A stretch of DNA of 64,000 bases from NCBI RefSeq assembly GCF_020342455.1, contig NZ_CP080506.1:1121618-1185617 (forward strand), in the 5' to 3' direction. A program made the position numbers and the translations under genes. This document shows positions 1 through 8,824 of this stretch, piece by piece. Position 1 is the stretch's first letter. Every line of letters begins with the position of its first letter. The DNA comes from Profftia sp020342455 (GTDB taxonomy: Bacteria; Pseudomonadota; Gammaproteobacteria; Enterobacterales; Enterobacteriaceae). Under the pieces are notes generated by a model. That model saw only the letters and a list, made by a program, of their open reading frames with translations. It made no database searches and was not told the origin of the DNA.

Positions 1-542
1 CGATAAGGAATAATACGTGCATTATAAAGTACTTTACCTGATGTATGTGTTTTACCTTTATCACTATCAAAGAATACACCTGGACTACGATGTAACTGAG
101 AGACTATTACACGTTCGGTACCATTAATTATAAAAGTACCATTATTCGTCATTAATGGAATCTCTCCCATGTATACTTCTTGCTCTTTAATATCTTTAAT
201 CGTACCTTCTAATTCTTCTCGCTCATAAATAACTAGACGTAATTTAACACGCAGCGCAGCTGAGTAAGTTACGCCACGCATCTGGCATTCTTTAACATCA
301 AATACCGGCTTACCCAGCCGGTAACTAACGTACTGTAGTTCGGCATTGCGACTGTAACTATCGATTGGGAATATAGAGCGAAATGCTGCCTCTAAACCAC
401 GCTGCCCATCTGGGTCTTGCTCGATAAATTTCTGAAAAGAATCAAGTTGGATAGAAAGAAGATACGGTATATCCAAAACTTGTGGGCGCTTACCAAAATC
501 TTTACGAATACGTTTTTTTTCAGTATAGGAGTACAAAACCAT
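1..542 (-). CDS. rpoB: RNA polymerase beta subunit, N-terminal part (partial, continues past left edge)
   Basis: The beta subunit forms half of the RNA polymerase active-site cleft and is the rifampicin target. About 180 N-terminal residues are visible. They open with MVLYSYTEKKRIRKDFGKRP and include the conserved stretches DIPYLLSIQLDSFQKF, GTFIINGTERVIVSQLHRSP and GVFFDSDKGKTHTSGKV. The start has one extra residue (Leu3) relative to E. coli MVYSYTEKK. The ATG at 540-542 is preceded by GAGGAACCCT, the same ribosome-binding region as in E. coli. It is the last visible gene of the secE-nusG-rplKAJL-rpoB block; rpoC would be expected beyond the left edge. Identification is certain; the gene is cut by the window edge only. 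Confidence 0.98.
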   Translation of the reverse strand, partial: MVLYSYTEKKRIRKDFGKRPQVLDIPYLLSIQLDSFQKFIEQDPDGQRGLEAAFRSIFPIDSYSRNAELQYVSYRLGKPVFDVKECQMRGVTYSAALRVKLRLVIYEREELEGTIKDIKEQEVYMGEIPLMTNNGTFIINGTERVIVSQLHRSPGVFFDSDKGKTHTSGKVLYNARIIPY

Positions 543-880
543 AGGGTTCCTCAGCTAGATGATCAGTGACCAAACTGTTAATCCTAATTTTAAGGATAAT
601 AGTTCATGTCATGCCACACTATTTATGGCTGAAAGGCAGAAATGCCTCTCAAAATACTTGTTTATATAATTTAAAAAATATTTTATTACTATCCAATTTA
701 AAGAATATAAAATTAAAAACATAAATATATTAAGTCGAAAATAGAGATAATTATTAAGGAAAACACCAAGAGCTAAACAGTATGACATATTACTGGTATT
801 CTTCATAGAATAAAATAACTGGTAACATTTAGTTACCAGTTATTAACCCAACTCTCTTAGAGTACAACTTTATAGTTGGT
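543..880 (-). promoter_or_regulatory. rplL-rpoB intergenic leader
   Basis: In E. coli the space between rplL and rpoB holds a partial terminator (attenuator) and an RNase III site that lower rpoB expression relative to the ribosomal genes. The spacer has been kept here at 338 bp. On the transcribed strand it holds a strong hairpin shortly after rplL (814-844), a 5-bp GC-rich hairpin (AGGCA/TGCCT, 634-647) and an ATCCT/AGGAT dyad (581-597) just before the rpoB ribosome-binding site. The A+T-rich reading frame inside it has no recognisable protein content. The regulatory role is inferred from position. Confidence 0.55.
814..844 (-). terminator. Perfect 13-bp hairpin after rplL, likely attenuator
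   Basis: AATAACTGGTAAC and its exact complement flank a 5-nt loop. The hairpin lies 37 nt beyond the rplL stop on the minus strand and is followed there by a short T-rich stretch (TTATTCT) rather than a full T tract. This fits the position of the E. coli rplL-rpoB attenuator, which lets only part of the transcripts continue into rpoB. Confidence 0.6.
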
Positions 881-1246
881 TTATTTAACTGCAACTTCAG
901 CACCAGCATCTTCCAAGGATTTTTTTAGAACGGCAGCATCTTCTTTATTAACTCCTTCTTTTAGGGTGGCTGGAGCGGACTCTACTAAATCTTTAGCCTC
1001 TTTTAATCCAAGCCCAGTTGCACTACGAACTGCTTTTATTACAGCAATTTTGTTAGTACCGATATTCTTAAGAATAACATCAAACTCAGTTTTTTCTTCA
1101 ATAACTTCATCTGATCCTGTAGCAGTAACAGCAGAAACAGTAGCGATAACACCAAATTTTTCTTCCATCATAGAGATTAACTCAACAATATCCATTACGG
1201 ACATTTTGGCAATCGCATTTAAAATCTCGTCTTTAGAGATAGACAT
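881..1246 (-). CDS. rplL: 50S ribosomal protein L7/L12
   Basis: L7/L12 forms the flexible ribosomal stalk that recruits and stimulates translation factors such as EF-Tu and EF-G. The 121-residue product matches the family length. The N-terminal dimerisation helix (MSISKDEILNAIAKMSVMDI) is followed by a short Ala/Val/Thr hinge and the C-terminal factor-binding domain with KTEFDVILK, AVIKAVRSATGLGLKEAKDLV and LEDAGAEVAVK. It lies 64 bp downstream of rplJ in the same transcript, the usual rplJ-rplL pairing whose products form the L10(L12) complex. No defects are visible. Confidence 0.98.
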   Translation of the reverse strand: MSISKDEILNAIAKMSVMDIVELISMMEEKFGVIATVSAVTATGSDEVIEEKTEFDVILKNIGTNKIAVIKAVRSATGLGLKEAKDLVESAPATLKEGVNKEDAAVLKKSLEDAGAEVAVK

Positions 1247-1310
1247 AAGAATTGTTCCTAAAATTTAGAAATAAATTATATAAGCGAACATTTTATAAAA
1301 TAAAAGTTGA

Positions 1311-1808
1311 TTAATCATCTTTTATTTTCTCACACAAGGCAGTAAGAGTACGAACTAATTTTCCCGCACAAGCGTCTTTTAAGACTGACATAAAGGACGC
1401 TATCGCTTCCTCATAAGTTGGCATAGTTGCCAAAAAGTCGATCTGAGATGCTGGAATAAATTTACTCTGAAAAGCTGCAGATTTAATTTTAAATTTTTTA
1501 TTTAATTTCGCAAAATCTTTAAATAACCGAGCAGCAGCACCAGGATGTTCCATAGAAAATGCAATTAAAGTTGGACCTAAAAAATCATTCTGTAAACATT
1601 GAAAGGGAGTATCCTTCACAACTCGGCGCATTAAAGTGTTACGAACAACATGCATGTAAACACCACATCCACGACCTTCTTTACGCAATTTAGTTATTTT
1701 ATCTACAGTTATACCACGAGAGTCAGCAATAACAGCAGAGTGCGCACTCCTAGTTACTTCTATAAATTTGGCTATAATTGCTTTTTTATCTTGAAGATTT
1801 AATGCCAT
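1311..1808 (-). CDS. rplJ: 50S ribosomal protein L10
   Basis: L10 anchors the L7/L12 stalk dimers to 23S rRNA. The product has 165 residues, as in E. coli, with MALNLQDKKAIIAKF at the start, AVIADSRGITVDKITKLRKEGR, YMHVVRNTLMRR and FSMEHPGAAARLFKDFAK in the RNA-binding domain, and the C-terminal L12-binding helix (YEEAIASFMSVLKDACAGKL). The ATG is preceded by AGGAG at good spacing. In E. coli the L10-L12 complex represses its own mRNA through a leader upstream; the 348-bp spacer to rplA could hold such a leader but I cannot identify the structure. Confidence 0.97.
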   Translation of the reverse strand: MALNLQDKKAIIAKFIEVTRSAHSAVIADSRGITVDKITKLRKEGRGCGVYMHVVRNTLMRRVVKDTPFQCLQNDFLGPTLIAFSMEHPGAAARLFKDFAKLNKKFKIKSAAFQSKFIPASQIDFLATMPTYEEAIASFMSVLKDACAGKLVRTLTALCEKIKDD

Positions 1809-2156
1809 GAGATTTAACTCCTGGATTTTATTCCGCGTTTTCCGTAAATAGTATTATCTAAATATCGTAAACGATTTAGATTTTTAATACAGTAATTAGA
1901 ATATTTTATTAAAAATATTTTATGCACCTTATTACTATTTATACGATATTATTAAATATATTATATTATATTATATTCCTATACTCTAGAGGAGTAAATT
2001 ATAGATAGAATTGCATTCTAATAAAATTTATTTCTCTTATATATTTTCTCTATTGTAATAAAAATAAATTATATAAAAGATAATAAACAGACGTTAGATT
2101 TTATAACAATAAAACATCTTGATAAAGATAAAAATACAATTAATTATTTTTTCTTA
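1809..2156. other. rplA-rplJ spacer, no gene
   Basis: 348 bp of A+T-rich DNA. In E. coli this position holds the main rplJ promoter and the L10-binding mRNA leader. I see simple TATTA repeats near 1950-1975 and an AGGAG ribosome-binding site for rplJ, but no clear terminator or kink-turn structure. Confidence 0.5.
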
Positions 2157-2861
2157 TTAGTAAGAATTTATAATGAGGCTGTTATGTTCTATTAATAATC
2201 CAGCACCCATAGTAGTAGATAAGCTAATTTTTTTAAAAAAAACACCTTTAGCGGTAGATGGTTTAGCTTTTTTAAGAGCAATTAAAAGAACCTCTAAGTT
2301 TTCTTTTAATTGATTAAAATCAAAATCTATTCTACCTATATTACTATGAATAATTCCATTTTTATCGTTACGGTAACAAACCTGACCAGATTTAGCATTT
2401 TTAATTGCTTGGTTAATATTATCAGTCACAGTACCAATTTTAGGGTTTGGCATCAAACCGCGTGGCCCTAATAGTTGACCTAACTGACCGACAATATGCA
2501 TAGAATCTGGAGATGCGATCACTACATCAAAATTTTTTTCTCCTTTTTTGATTTGATCTGCCAGATCTTCCATGCCCACTAGTTTAACCCCTTCAGATTT
2601 TGCTAACTCAGCATTATTACCTTGAGCAAACACAGCAATACGTACTAAACGACCAGTACCGTGTGGTAGTACGGTAGCTCCGCGTATATTTTGATCAGAT
2701 TTACGAGCATCTATTCCAAGATTTATAGCAACATCAACACTTTCGATAAATTTAACAGTAGCTAAATCTTTTAATAAATAAATAGCTGTTTCAATATCAT
2801 ATTTTTTAGTAGTATCTATTTTATTATGGATCATACGCATACGCTTAGTCATTTTAGCCAT
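2157..2861 (-). CDS. rplA: 50S ribosomal protein L1
   Basis: L1 binds 23S rRNA at the E-site stalk and, in E. coli, represses the rplK-rplA mRNA. From the ATG at 2859-2861 the product is 234 residues, exactly the E. coli length, beginning MAKMTKRMRMIHNKIDTTKK. Conserved blocks are VAINLGIDARKSDQNIRGA, LVGMEDLADQIKKGE, LGPRGLMPNPKIGTV and CYRNDKNGIIHSNIGRIDFD. A GTG two codons upstream is possible, but the ATG matches the family start. The start overlaps the end of rplK by 8 nt because rplK has lost its ancestral stop; the AAGGA that serves rplA lies inside the rplK extension. Confidence 0.97.
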   Translation of the reverse strand: MAKMTKRMRMIHNKIDTTKKYDIETAIYLLKDLATVKFIESVDVAINLGIDARKSDQNIRGATVLPHGTGRLVRIAVFAQGNNAELAKSEGVKLVGMEDLADQIKKGEKNFDVVIASPDSMHIVGQLGQLLGPRGLMPNPKIGTVTDNINQAIKNAKSGQVCYRNDKNGIIHSNIGRIDFDFNQLKENLEVLLIALKKAKPSTAKGVFFKKISLSTTMGAGLLIEHNSLIINSY

Positions 2862-3300
2862 TATCACTTAATCCTTCAACAACAACTAATCCCATAGAAA
2901 TAGCAGTACCCTTAATCGAACTAGTCATTGCTTCGATATTAGCACCAGTCATATCTATTGCTTTAGTTTTTGCTATCGCACGCACTTGGGCACTAGTTAC
3001 TTCACCTACTATATTCTTATTAGGATTACAAGAACCTAACTTAATACCAGCAGCTTTCTTAAGTAATACTGATGCTGGAGGAGTTTTAATTATAAAGGTA
3101 AAAGAACGGTCAGCATAAACAGTAATCACTACAGGAATAGGCAAGCCTTTCTCAAGGTTATCAGTTTTAATATTAAATTCTTTACAAAACTCCATAATAT
3201 TAACACCCTTTTGACCTAGAGCTGGACCAACTGGAGGACTTGGATTTGCCATACCGGCTGCAACTTGTAATTTAATATAAGCTTGTACTTTTTTAGCCAT
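2854..3300 (-). CDS. rplK: 50S ribosomal protein L11
   Basis: L11 binds the GTPase-associated region of 23S rRNA and is needed for the RelA stringent response. The product has 148 residues against 142 in E. coli. It shows the N-terminal proline-rich domain (KLQVAAGMANPSPPVGPALGQ) and C-terminal rRNA-binding domain (SGxxM region, MTGANIEAMTSSIKGTAISM). E. coli ends MGLVVED-stop; here the end reads MGLVVVEGLSDNG-stop. An extra Val codon and one extra G have shifted the frame so that the ancestral TAA (still visible in the next frame) is passed and translation ends inside the rplA start region. Ribosome-binding site AAGGA precedes the ATG. Confidence 0.96.
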   Translation of the reverse strand: MAKKVQAYIKLQVAAGMANPSPPVGPALGQKGVNIMEFCKEFNIKTDNLEKGLPIPVVITVYADRSFTFIIKTPPASVLLKKAAGIKLGSCNPNKNIVGEVTSAQVRAIAKTKAIDMTGANIEAMTSSIKGTAISMGLVVVEGLSDNG

Positions 3301-3323
3301 GGTAATATCCTTGATTGGATTAT

Positions 3324-3341
3324 AGCATTCTTAAGAATGCT
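3324..3341 (-). repeat. 18-nt perfect palindrome upstream of rplK
   Basis: AGCATTCTTAAGAATGCT can fold as a 7-bp stem with a TTAA loop, 24 nt before the rplK start on the transcribed strand. In E. coli the L1 repressor binds the leader of this mRNA close to the rplK start, so this could be the remaining control site, but I do not see a clear likeness to the L1 site of rRNA. Confidence 0.35.
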
Positions 3342-3468
3342 TGCCTGAATTTTTATAAAACATCTATATAATGGATTTATACTAATCTAGACTATATATA
3401 AACAAAATGTATAAAATTATAGTTATATTTTTTAATTTTAGCAATTAAAATATTATAATTTGTTTATT

Positions 3469-4017
3469 TTAATTAGCTTTTTCTACCTGATTAAAGTCTA
3501 GTTCTAATGGAGTGCTACGACCAAAGATAGATACAGAGACTTTTATACGGCTTTTTTCGTAATCAACACCTTCAACAACACCATTAAAATCAGAAAATGG
3601 TCCATCACTTACACGTACCATTTCTCCTGGATCAAACATAGTTTTCGGACGAGGTTTATCACCTGCTTTTTGAAGTCTATTCATAATTGCATCTACTTCT
3701 TTGTCACTAATTGGAGCTGGGGAATCAGAAGTTCCTCCAATAAAGCCCATCACACGTGGTATACTGCGTACTAAATGCCAGCTAGAATCATTCATTACCA
3801 TTTGAATCAATACATAACTAGGAAAAAATTTACGTTCACTTTTACGTCGTTGACCGCTACGTATTTCAACAATTTCTTCAGTAGGAACCATTATCGTTCC
3901 GAATAACTCTTCCATCTTATGTAATTTAATATATTCAGATAATGATTGAACTACACGACTTTCAAAGCCAGAAAAGGCCTGAATTACGTACCAACGCTTT
4001 TTCAAGGTTTCAGACAT
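3469..4017 (-). CDS. nusG: Transcription antitermination/elongation factor NusG
   Basis: NusG binds RNA polymerase through its N-terminal NGN domain and links it to Rho or ribosomal S10 through its C-terminal KOW domain. The product has 182 residues (E. coli 181). The NGN domain carries KRWYVIQAFSGFESRVVQSL, MVPTEEIVEIRSGQRRKSER and VRSIPRVMGFIGG. The KOW domain carries MVRVSDGPFSDFNGVVEGVD and SIFGRSTPLELDF. It starts one nucleotide after the secE stop, so the two are co-translated as in E. coli. No defects are seen. Confidence 0.98.
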   Translation of the reverse strand: MSETLKKRWYVIQAFSGFESRVVQSLSEYIKLHKMEELFGTIMVPTEEIVEIRSGQRRKSERKFFPSYVLIQMVMNDSSWHLVRSIPRVMGFIGGTSDSPAPISDKEVDAIMNRLQKAGDKPRPKTMFDPGEMVRVSDGPFSDFNGVVEGVDYEKSRIKVSVSIFGRSTPLELDFNQVEKAN

Positions 4018-4018
4018 A

Positions 4019-4402
4019 TTAAAACCTCATATCAGTAATACACGAAACTAGACGGACCAGTATACTATCCAGTCCCCATAAAATTAGTGATATAATCACT
4101 GTAACCACAGCTACTATCAATGTTGTATAAAATGTTTCTTGACGTTTGGGCCATATAACTTTACGCATTTCAGTGCGCGCCTCACGAGCGAATGCTATGG
4201 CATTCTTACCCTGGTTTGTACTAAAGGCTATAGAACTAGCTATAAAAATCATTATTACTACTATCATCGTACGTAATGGTAGAATTAAATCACGATAAAG
4301 GAAATTACCTATAATAGCAGTGAGGAGTAGTATAACAACAAACAGCCATTTAAGTATTTGTATACCACATCTGCTTCTTTTAGAATTGATATTTATACTC
4401 AT
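4019..4402 (-). CDS. secE: Preprotein translocase subunit SecE
   Basis: SecE clamps the SecY channel of the inner-membrane translocon. The product has 127 residues, the E. coli length, with three predicted membrane segments (about residues 15-36, 42-61 and 92-112) and the conserved cytosolic amphipathic stretch EARTEMRKVIWPKRQET before the last segment, which is the essential part of the protein. It ends VRLVSCITDMRF, close to E. coli. It is the first surviving protein gene after the tRNA cluster because tufB is absent. Confidence 0.96.
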   Translation of the reverse strand: MSININSKRSRCGIQILKWLFVVILLLTAIIGNFLYRDLILPLRTMIVVIMIFIASSIAFSTNQGKNAIAFAREARTEMRKVIWPKRQETFYTTLIVAVVTVIISLILWGLDSILVRLVSCITDMRF

Positions 4403-4437
4403 AAAAACAACCTGTTATTAGATTATAAAAATACTCG

Positions 4438-4456
4438 GTCTTACTTTGAGTAAGAC
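4438..4456 (-). terminator. Hairpin before secE, possible leftover of tufB terminator
   Basis: GTCTTAC and its complement flank a 5-nt loop (7-bp perfect stem), 36 nt upstream of the secE start. The T tract that would make it an efficient terminator is interrupted (GAGTATTTTTA). In E. coli a terminator follows tufB at this place; this may be its remnant. Confidence 0.4.
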
Positions 4457-5753
4457 TAACTAAATAATTTTTTATAAAAAACAAATGGAATTTGCGTCAT
4501 TATCTCTTAATATATAAGTATTAAAGCACACAAGTAATTTATTTATTATAAGACATTTTAGTTCTTATTATTAGGTACTTTATTACATCTAAAAGTAACG
4601 CAAAAATACTTTATAAGTTTATTTTTGATTATTATTATTAATAATACATAATATTAAATATTATACTTGTAATAGTATATCACGTCTAATTTTACTTTAG
4701 ACTAATTTTATTAAAATACTTATATTAATAGTAACTACGAGTATTTTTATCTCGATCTATAAAATGAAATATAAATTTATATCATATTTTATAAATTATA
4801 TTATTGAGTATATCAATATTATATTATTTCTACTATTGATTAGAGCTAGATAGTTAGTAGTAATGCTAATTTTAAAATTTCTAGTAAAAAACTATTATAT
4901 TATTTTCTTATCAATAATAACAACTAGAATATTAATCTGCTTATATTTATACTAGAACAGTATTGTTATTAATATTATTAATATTAATTATTGCATAGAT
5001 ATACAAAGAAATATATACAAAAAATACTTTAGCATCAGTGAAATTTTATTCCAGTAAGAAATACATTGAATATTCTAGTTTTACTATCTTTTATGACATA
5101 TATACACAGTTTTATAAATAACTAACCATGAACACAATTGAAATAATTAAATAAAAAATAAATATACAACATAAGCATATTATGCTGAATATGTATACTA
5201 CAAAGTAAAGTAATTTTAGATATTCAAAAGAAGGTAATCAAAGTATACAATCAATAAACTTTTATGTTTTAACATTATAATAACTAAGATCAAGTAAAAT
5301 ACTTTAAATCACATTAAAAATAAATAATTTTAATTATATTACATAAAAGAATTAAAAACAATTAATCAGATATTAATAATATTTTGTATTTCAATAATAT
5401 TGCACCATGACTCAATAAATAAAACTATAAAAACGTATTAAACATACTAATAACTTTAAAATATTTAGCACTTCTATTGTAGAATAATTTGATAAGTAAT
5501 AAATCATTAAGTAAGTTATATAGAATAACTATTATTCCAAGTGGATAGTTAGATAAAAAAATTTAGGGCATTTATATATAGAAAAATATTTTTTATTTTT
5601 ATAAAAATTAATTTACTATACTAAATTCTATACCTTATATAAAATAAAATTATAAATAATTATAATTAAACTAATAAATTTTTTGATAGCTTATAAAATA
5701 TAAAGAATAGCAGAAAATATTTTATACAATAAAATAAGGAGTAAATAAAACTT
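4457..5753. other. Gene desert where tufB is expected
   Basis: About 1.3 kb of very A+T-rich DNA. In E. coli the tRNA cluster is followed directly by tufB (394 codons) and then secE. The gap is almost exactly the length of tufB plus spacers, yet I find no recognisable EF-Tu codons on the minus strand. The gene seems to have decayed in place, presumably because another tuf copy is kept elsewhere. Confidence 0.6.
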
Positions 5754-5756
5754 TGA

Positions 5757-5829
5757 TGCTGATACCCAGAATCGAACTGGGGACCTCACCCTTACCAAGG
5801 GTGTGCTCTACCGACTGAGCCATATCAGC
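5757..5829 (-). tRNA. thrT: tRNA-Thr (anticodon GGU)
   Basis: A full cloverleaf is present: acceptor GCTGATA/TATCAGC, D arm, anticodon loop with GGT between CTT and AAG, and T arm with GGTTCGATT-type loop (here AGTTCGATTCT). It is nearly identical to E. coli thrT. The sequence after the discriminator A reads TCA instead of CCA, so the 3' end is not fully encoded and must be completed by tRNA nucleotidyltransferase. Confidence 0.97.
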
Positions 5830-5839
5830 CAAGATAACT

Positions 5840-5914
5840 TGGAGCGGGCAGCGGGAATCGAACCCGCATAACCAGCTTGGAAGGCTAATGTAATAACCAT
5901 TATACGATGCCCGC
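5840..5914 (-). tRNA. glyT: tRNA-Gly (anticodon UCC)
   Basis: Acceptor GCGGGCA/TGCCCGC, anticodon loop CTTCCAA with TCC, T loop GGGTTCGATTCCCGC, discriminator T and encoded CCA. It lies 10 nt upstream of thrT on the same strand, in the E. coli order thrU-tyrU-glyT-thrT. Confidence 0.97.
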
Positions 5915-6033
5915 ATATTATAACTGAGATAATTAATAAATTATTTAAGTTTTTATATTAATACCCTGTATGTATAATAAATAATTTTATATAATTTAGT
6001 TATAGTATATATTGTTTATTAAGGTAATTTTTA

Positions 6034-6118
<85 letters not shown>

Positions 6119-6125
6119 CACTTGA

Positions 6126-6201
<76 letters not shown>

Positions 6202-6215
6202 ATCAAGTAATTTGT

Positions 6216-6244
6216 ATTTTAAGCAATTCAAACACTATATGCAA
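6216..6244 (-). promoter_or_regulatory. Candidate sigma-70 promoter of the tRNA operon
   Basis: On the minus strand TTGCAT is followed after exactly 17 nt by TAAAAT, and thrU begins 14 nt further. The match is 4/6 and 5/6 to the sigma-70 consensus with ideal spacing. In such A+T-rich DNA chance matches are common, but the position directly before a stable-RNA operon supports it. Confidence 0.55.
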
Positions 6245-8471
6245 CTAATTTTTATTTTAAGTAAAGTAAAAATTAAAATAAGTGTGTACTAAATTTTAAA
6301 TAAATTAAAAAACTCTTTTAAAGTCATAAATTATTAAAATAATTAATAGATTATATTATTACTCACCACTAACACCAACATAGCTGTTACTTACTCTATT
6401 TTTATTTGTTCATCAAATATCAAATATAAGTTTGATGTATTCTAAGAATTAGAATAGCATCTAAAATAATTATTAACAAAACAATATTTATAAACTAGAT
6501 TGTTAATCTAACTAATTTTTTAGTTATTTTTATAAAATCAATCTATTATTTTTATATAAGAACATATAACCCTCATACATAATAAAATAACTAATAAATG
6601 TAAAGTTATTTTACATTTATTAGTTATATTTTATAAGCATAAATAAAATATAAGTAAATCAAACTAGATTAAAATAAATATATAATCCAATATTTTTTAT
6701 TCTTATATAACCCAACTTAAAATAAGTTATGATATCACTTTATATAATATATATTTCCATGTAAACCAAATAAATTTTTGTATACCTTAATGCAATATTT
6801 TAGACATCTATTGTTTATAATAGATCATAAATCTATCATTTCTTTTAAAATATTATTTAATACTTATTCTTAATTTTATATTTTTAATTAAAAATAGTCA
6901 CATGAACTTTAGATAAAATCTAATCTTTATAATCAATATATTTCATATCATATATACAAACATAAATATAAATTAAATGTTTTATATCTAACATTTATGC
7001 AATTAGAAAAATATTCTCTTAAAATATTTGGTAATATATAAGGTATTTAACTATAGTTTAATATAATTTAACCTTTTAAAATATCTAATAAGATAAGATG
7101 TATTTTATTAAAGAAAAAATTAAATATTAACTATTAAGTATGTATAACATTAGATTATTCTCAATTTTTATTTTATATAACTATGAATGATATAATAATA
7201 AAAATTATTAAATATAATATAATAGAATATCAAAATATTATAGCTAAAAAAATAAATTATATTAATGTTATGTATTTTATAAACACTAAAAGTAATAGAA
7301 GCTTTAATAGTGTTAAAAGATTTATAGTGACATTATACAAAATATATTTTTTGACAAATACTTTATATAATTAAAAATTTATGTAATTTTAAATTATATT
7401 TAAAGTCCCATAAAATATTTTAGAATTTTATAAAAGTTAAAGAGGTAATTATTTTATTGATTAATAATAATTAATAAATTTACATGAACATACAGTATAA
7501 AAACTATAAAATATAATTTCAGTTTAAAACTCTACCCTATTATTTTTATCTATAATTTTTTACTTCATACAGTTATGATATAGTATCATATGATTTATAC
7601 AAACATTAATAAATATATTTTATATTTTATATTTTATTTAATAAAATATATTATAACTTTCAAAAACTTAGAAATAATACAAAAGTAATTTACTTCTCCA
7701 TAAGAAGTGACGCCATTCAATAAGCAAATACATAATAAAAGATATTGTCTGTATACAATAACTACATAAAATATGTTATAGCAATAATAATTTACAACCT
7801 ATATAACATAACTCATAAATAGTTAACAATATCTAATACTATAGCAATACTCTAGTTATATTCTAGTAATATAATTCACATTATATCAATAGTATTGATA
7901 CTACTATCAATATAGCTTATAAAAATAATACTTATAAATCTAATTTAGATATTGGATGTTATGGAATTAAAGTATTATATTTTTTTGTAAATTGTATTTT
8001 TAAATCTTTACTTTGTATATATGGGTAGTTGAAATAAAAAATATATTTACTCTTACTTAATGTAAAGTAGAAATAGATGTAATCTAATTTAGAAACTATT
8101 ACTATTTTTAAGGAATAGTCATTTCTATTATACTAAAATATATATTTGTAAATTCTTTTTAAAAAAGTAATACATACCTAAAATAGTAAAATACCAATTT
8201 GAATAAATATAATTTAAAAACAAGATAAAAGCATAAAGTTTTAATTAATTTTTAGATAATGTAGTATTTATACTTGTATGAGACTTACCAAAATATTTAA
8301 AGAACAAAAAATAGGTGTTATTATAAATATTAAAATTAATATAACTCTATAATAATTATTTTATTGCTATTTATAATATACCTTTTATGTTATTAATTAA
8401 ATAATAACTTTCAATATTAATTTAATCATTAACTCGCATAAATATCTTTCCACTTTTTTAATAGGAATTAC
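6245..8471. other. Gene desert between the tRNA operon and lapA
   Basis: 2.2 kb without a recognisable gene. In E. coli coaA lies beside thrU; here coaA is at 42.2 kb, so this is a rearrangement point. The 63-codon open frame at 7183-7374 is almost entirely A/T codons and has no domain. A slightly G+C richer patch (7690-7735) and an ATCAAT/ATTGAT dyad series (7883-7911) are visible but unexplained. Confidence 0.5.
6587..6627. repeat. Perfect 18-bp inverted repeat, 5-nt loop
   Basis: ATAACTAATAAATGTAAA is followed after GTTAT by its exact reverse complement. T-rich runs follow on both strands (ATTTTAT on plus, TTTATTAT on minus), so it could act as a two-way terminator. No gene lies within 380 bp of it on either side. 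Confidence 0.6.
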
Positions 8472-8780
8472 ATGAAATATCTGCTATTTTTTTTAGTAGT
8501 TTTGGCAATATTTGTTCTTTCAGTAACATTAGGTGCACATAATGATCAAGTAGTTACTTTTAATTATTTAATTGCTCAAAATGAGTATTGTTTATCAACA
8601 TTACTTGCAACTCTATTTGCTAGTGGGTTTATTTTATGTTGGATTATCTGCGGTATATTTTATTTACGCATTCGCTTATGTTTAGCTCGTGCAGAACGTA
8701 AGATTCGTATCTTAGAAGAAAAACAGGTAATACATACTAAAAAGGGAAGTGCTATTCCTTCTATTAAAAAATCTCATTAA
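8472..8780 (+). CDS. lapA: Lipopolysaccharide assembly protein A
   Basis: LapA (YciS) is a small inner-membrane protein which, with LapB, helps regulate LpxC turnover and lipopolysaccharide assembly. The product has 102 residues, as in E. coli. It has two membrane segments (about residues 3-21 and 43-65), the conserved start MKYLLFFLVVLAIFVLSVTLGA followed by HNDQVVTFNYLIAQNEY, then IRLCLARAERKIRILEE as a cytosolic helix. The ATG is preceded by AGGAA. Its partner lapB, which follows directly in E. coli, is not intact here (see the relic at about 8825-9200). Confidence 0.93.
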   Translation: MKYLLFFLVVLAIFVLSVTLGAHNDQVVTFNYLIAQNEYCLSTLLATLFASGFILCWIICGIFYLRIRLCLARAERKIRILEEKQVIHTKKGSAIPSIKKSH

Positions 8781-8824
8781 TAGATATTATATAAAATAGA
8801 TATGTATATTACTATTATTTATGA

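Noticed and set aside
609..806. 65-codon minus-strand frame between rplL and rpoB
   Set aside because: Low-complexity A/T codons in a known regulatory spacer, with no domain or likeness.
876..1268. Plus-strand frame opposite rplL
   Set aside because: Antisense shadow of a certain gene.
5722..5916. 64-codon frame over the tRNA genes
   Set aside because: It overlaps tRNA-Thr and tRNA-Gly and only reflects their sequence.
7183..7374. 63-codon plus-strand frame
   Set aside because: Made of A/T-rich codons (Ile, Asn, Lys, Tyr); such frames are expected by chance in this DNA.
7612..7645. 12-bp inverted repeat AATATATTTTAT/ATAAAATATATT
   Set aside because: Pure A/T with short simple repeats; within what this composition gives by chance.
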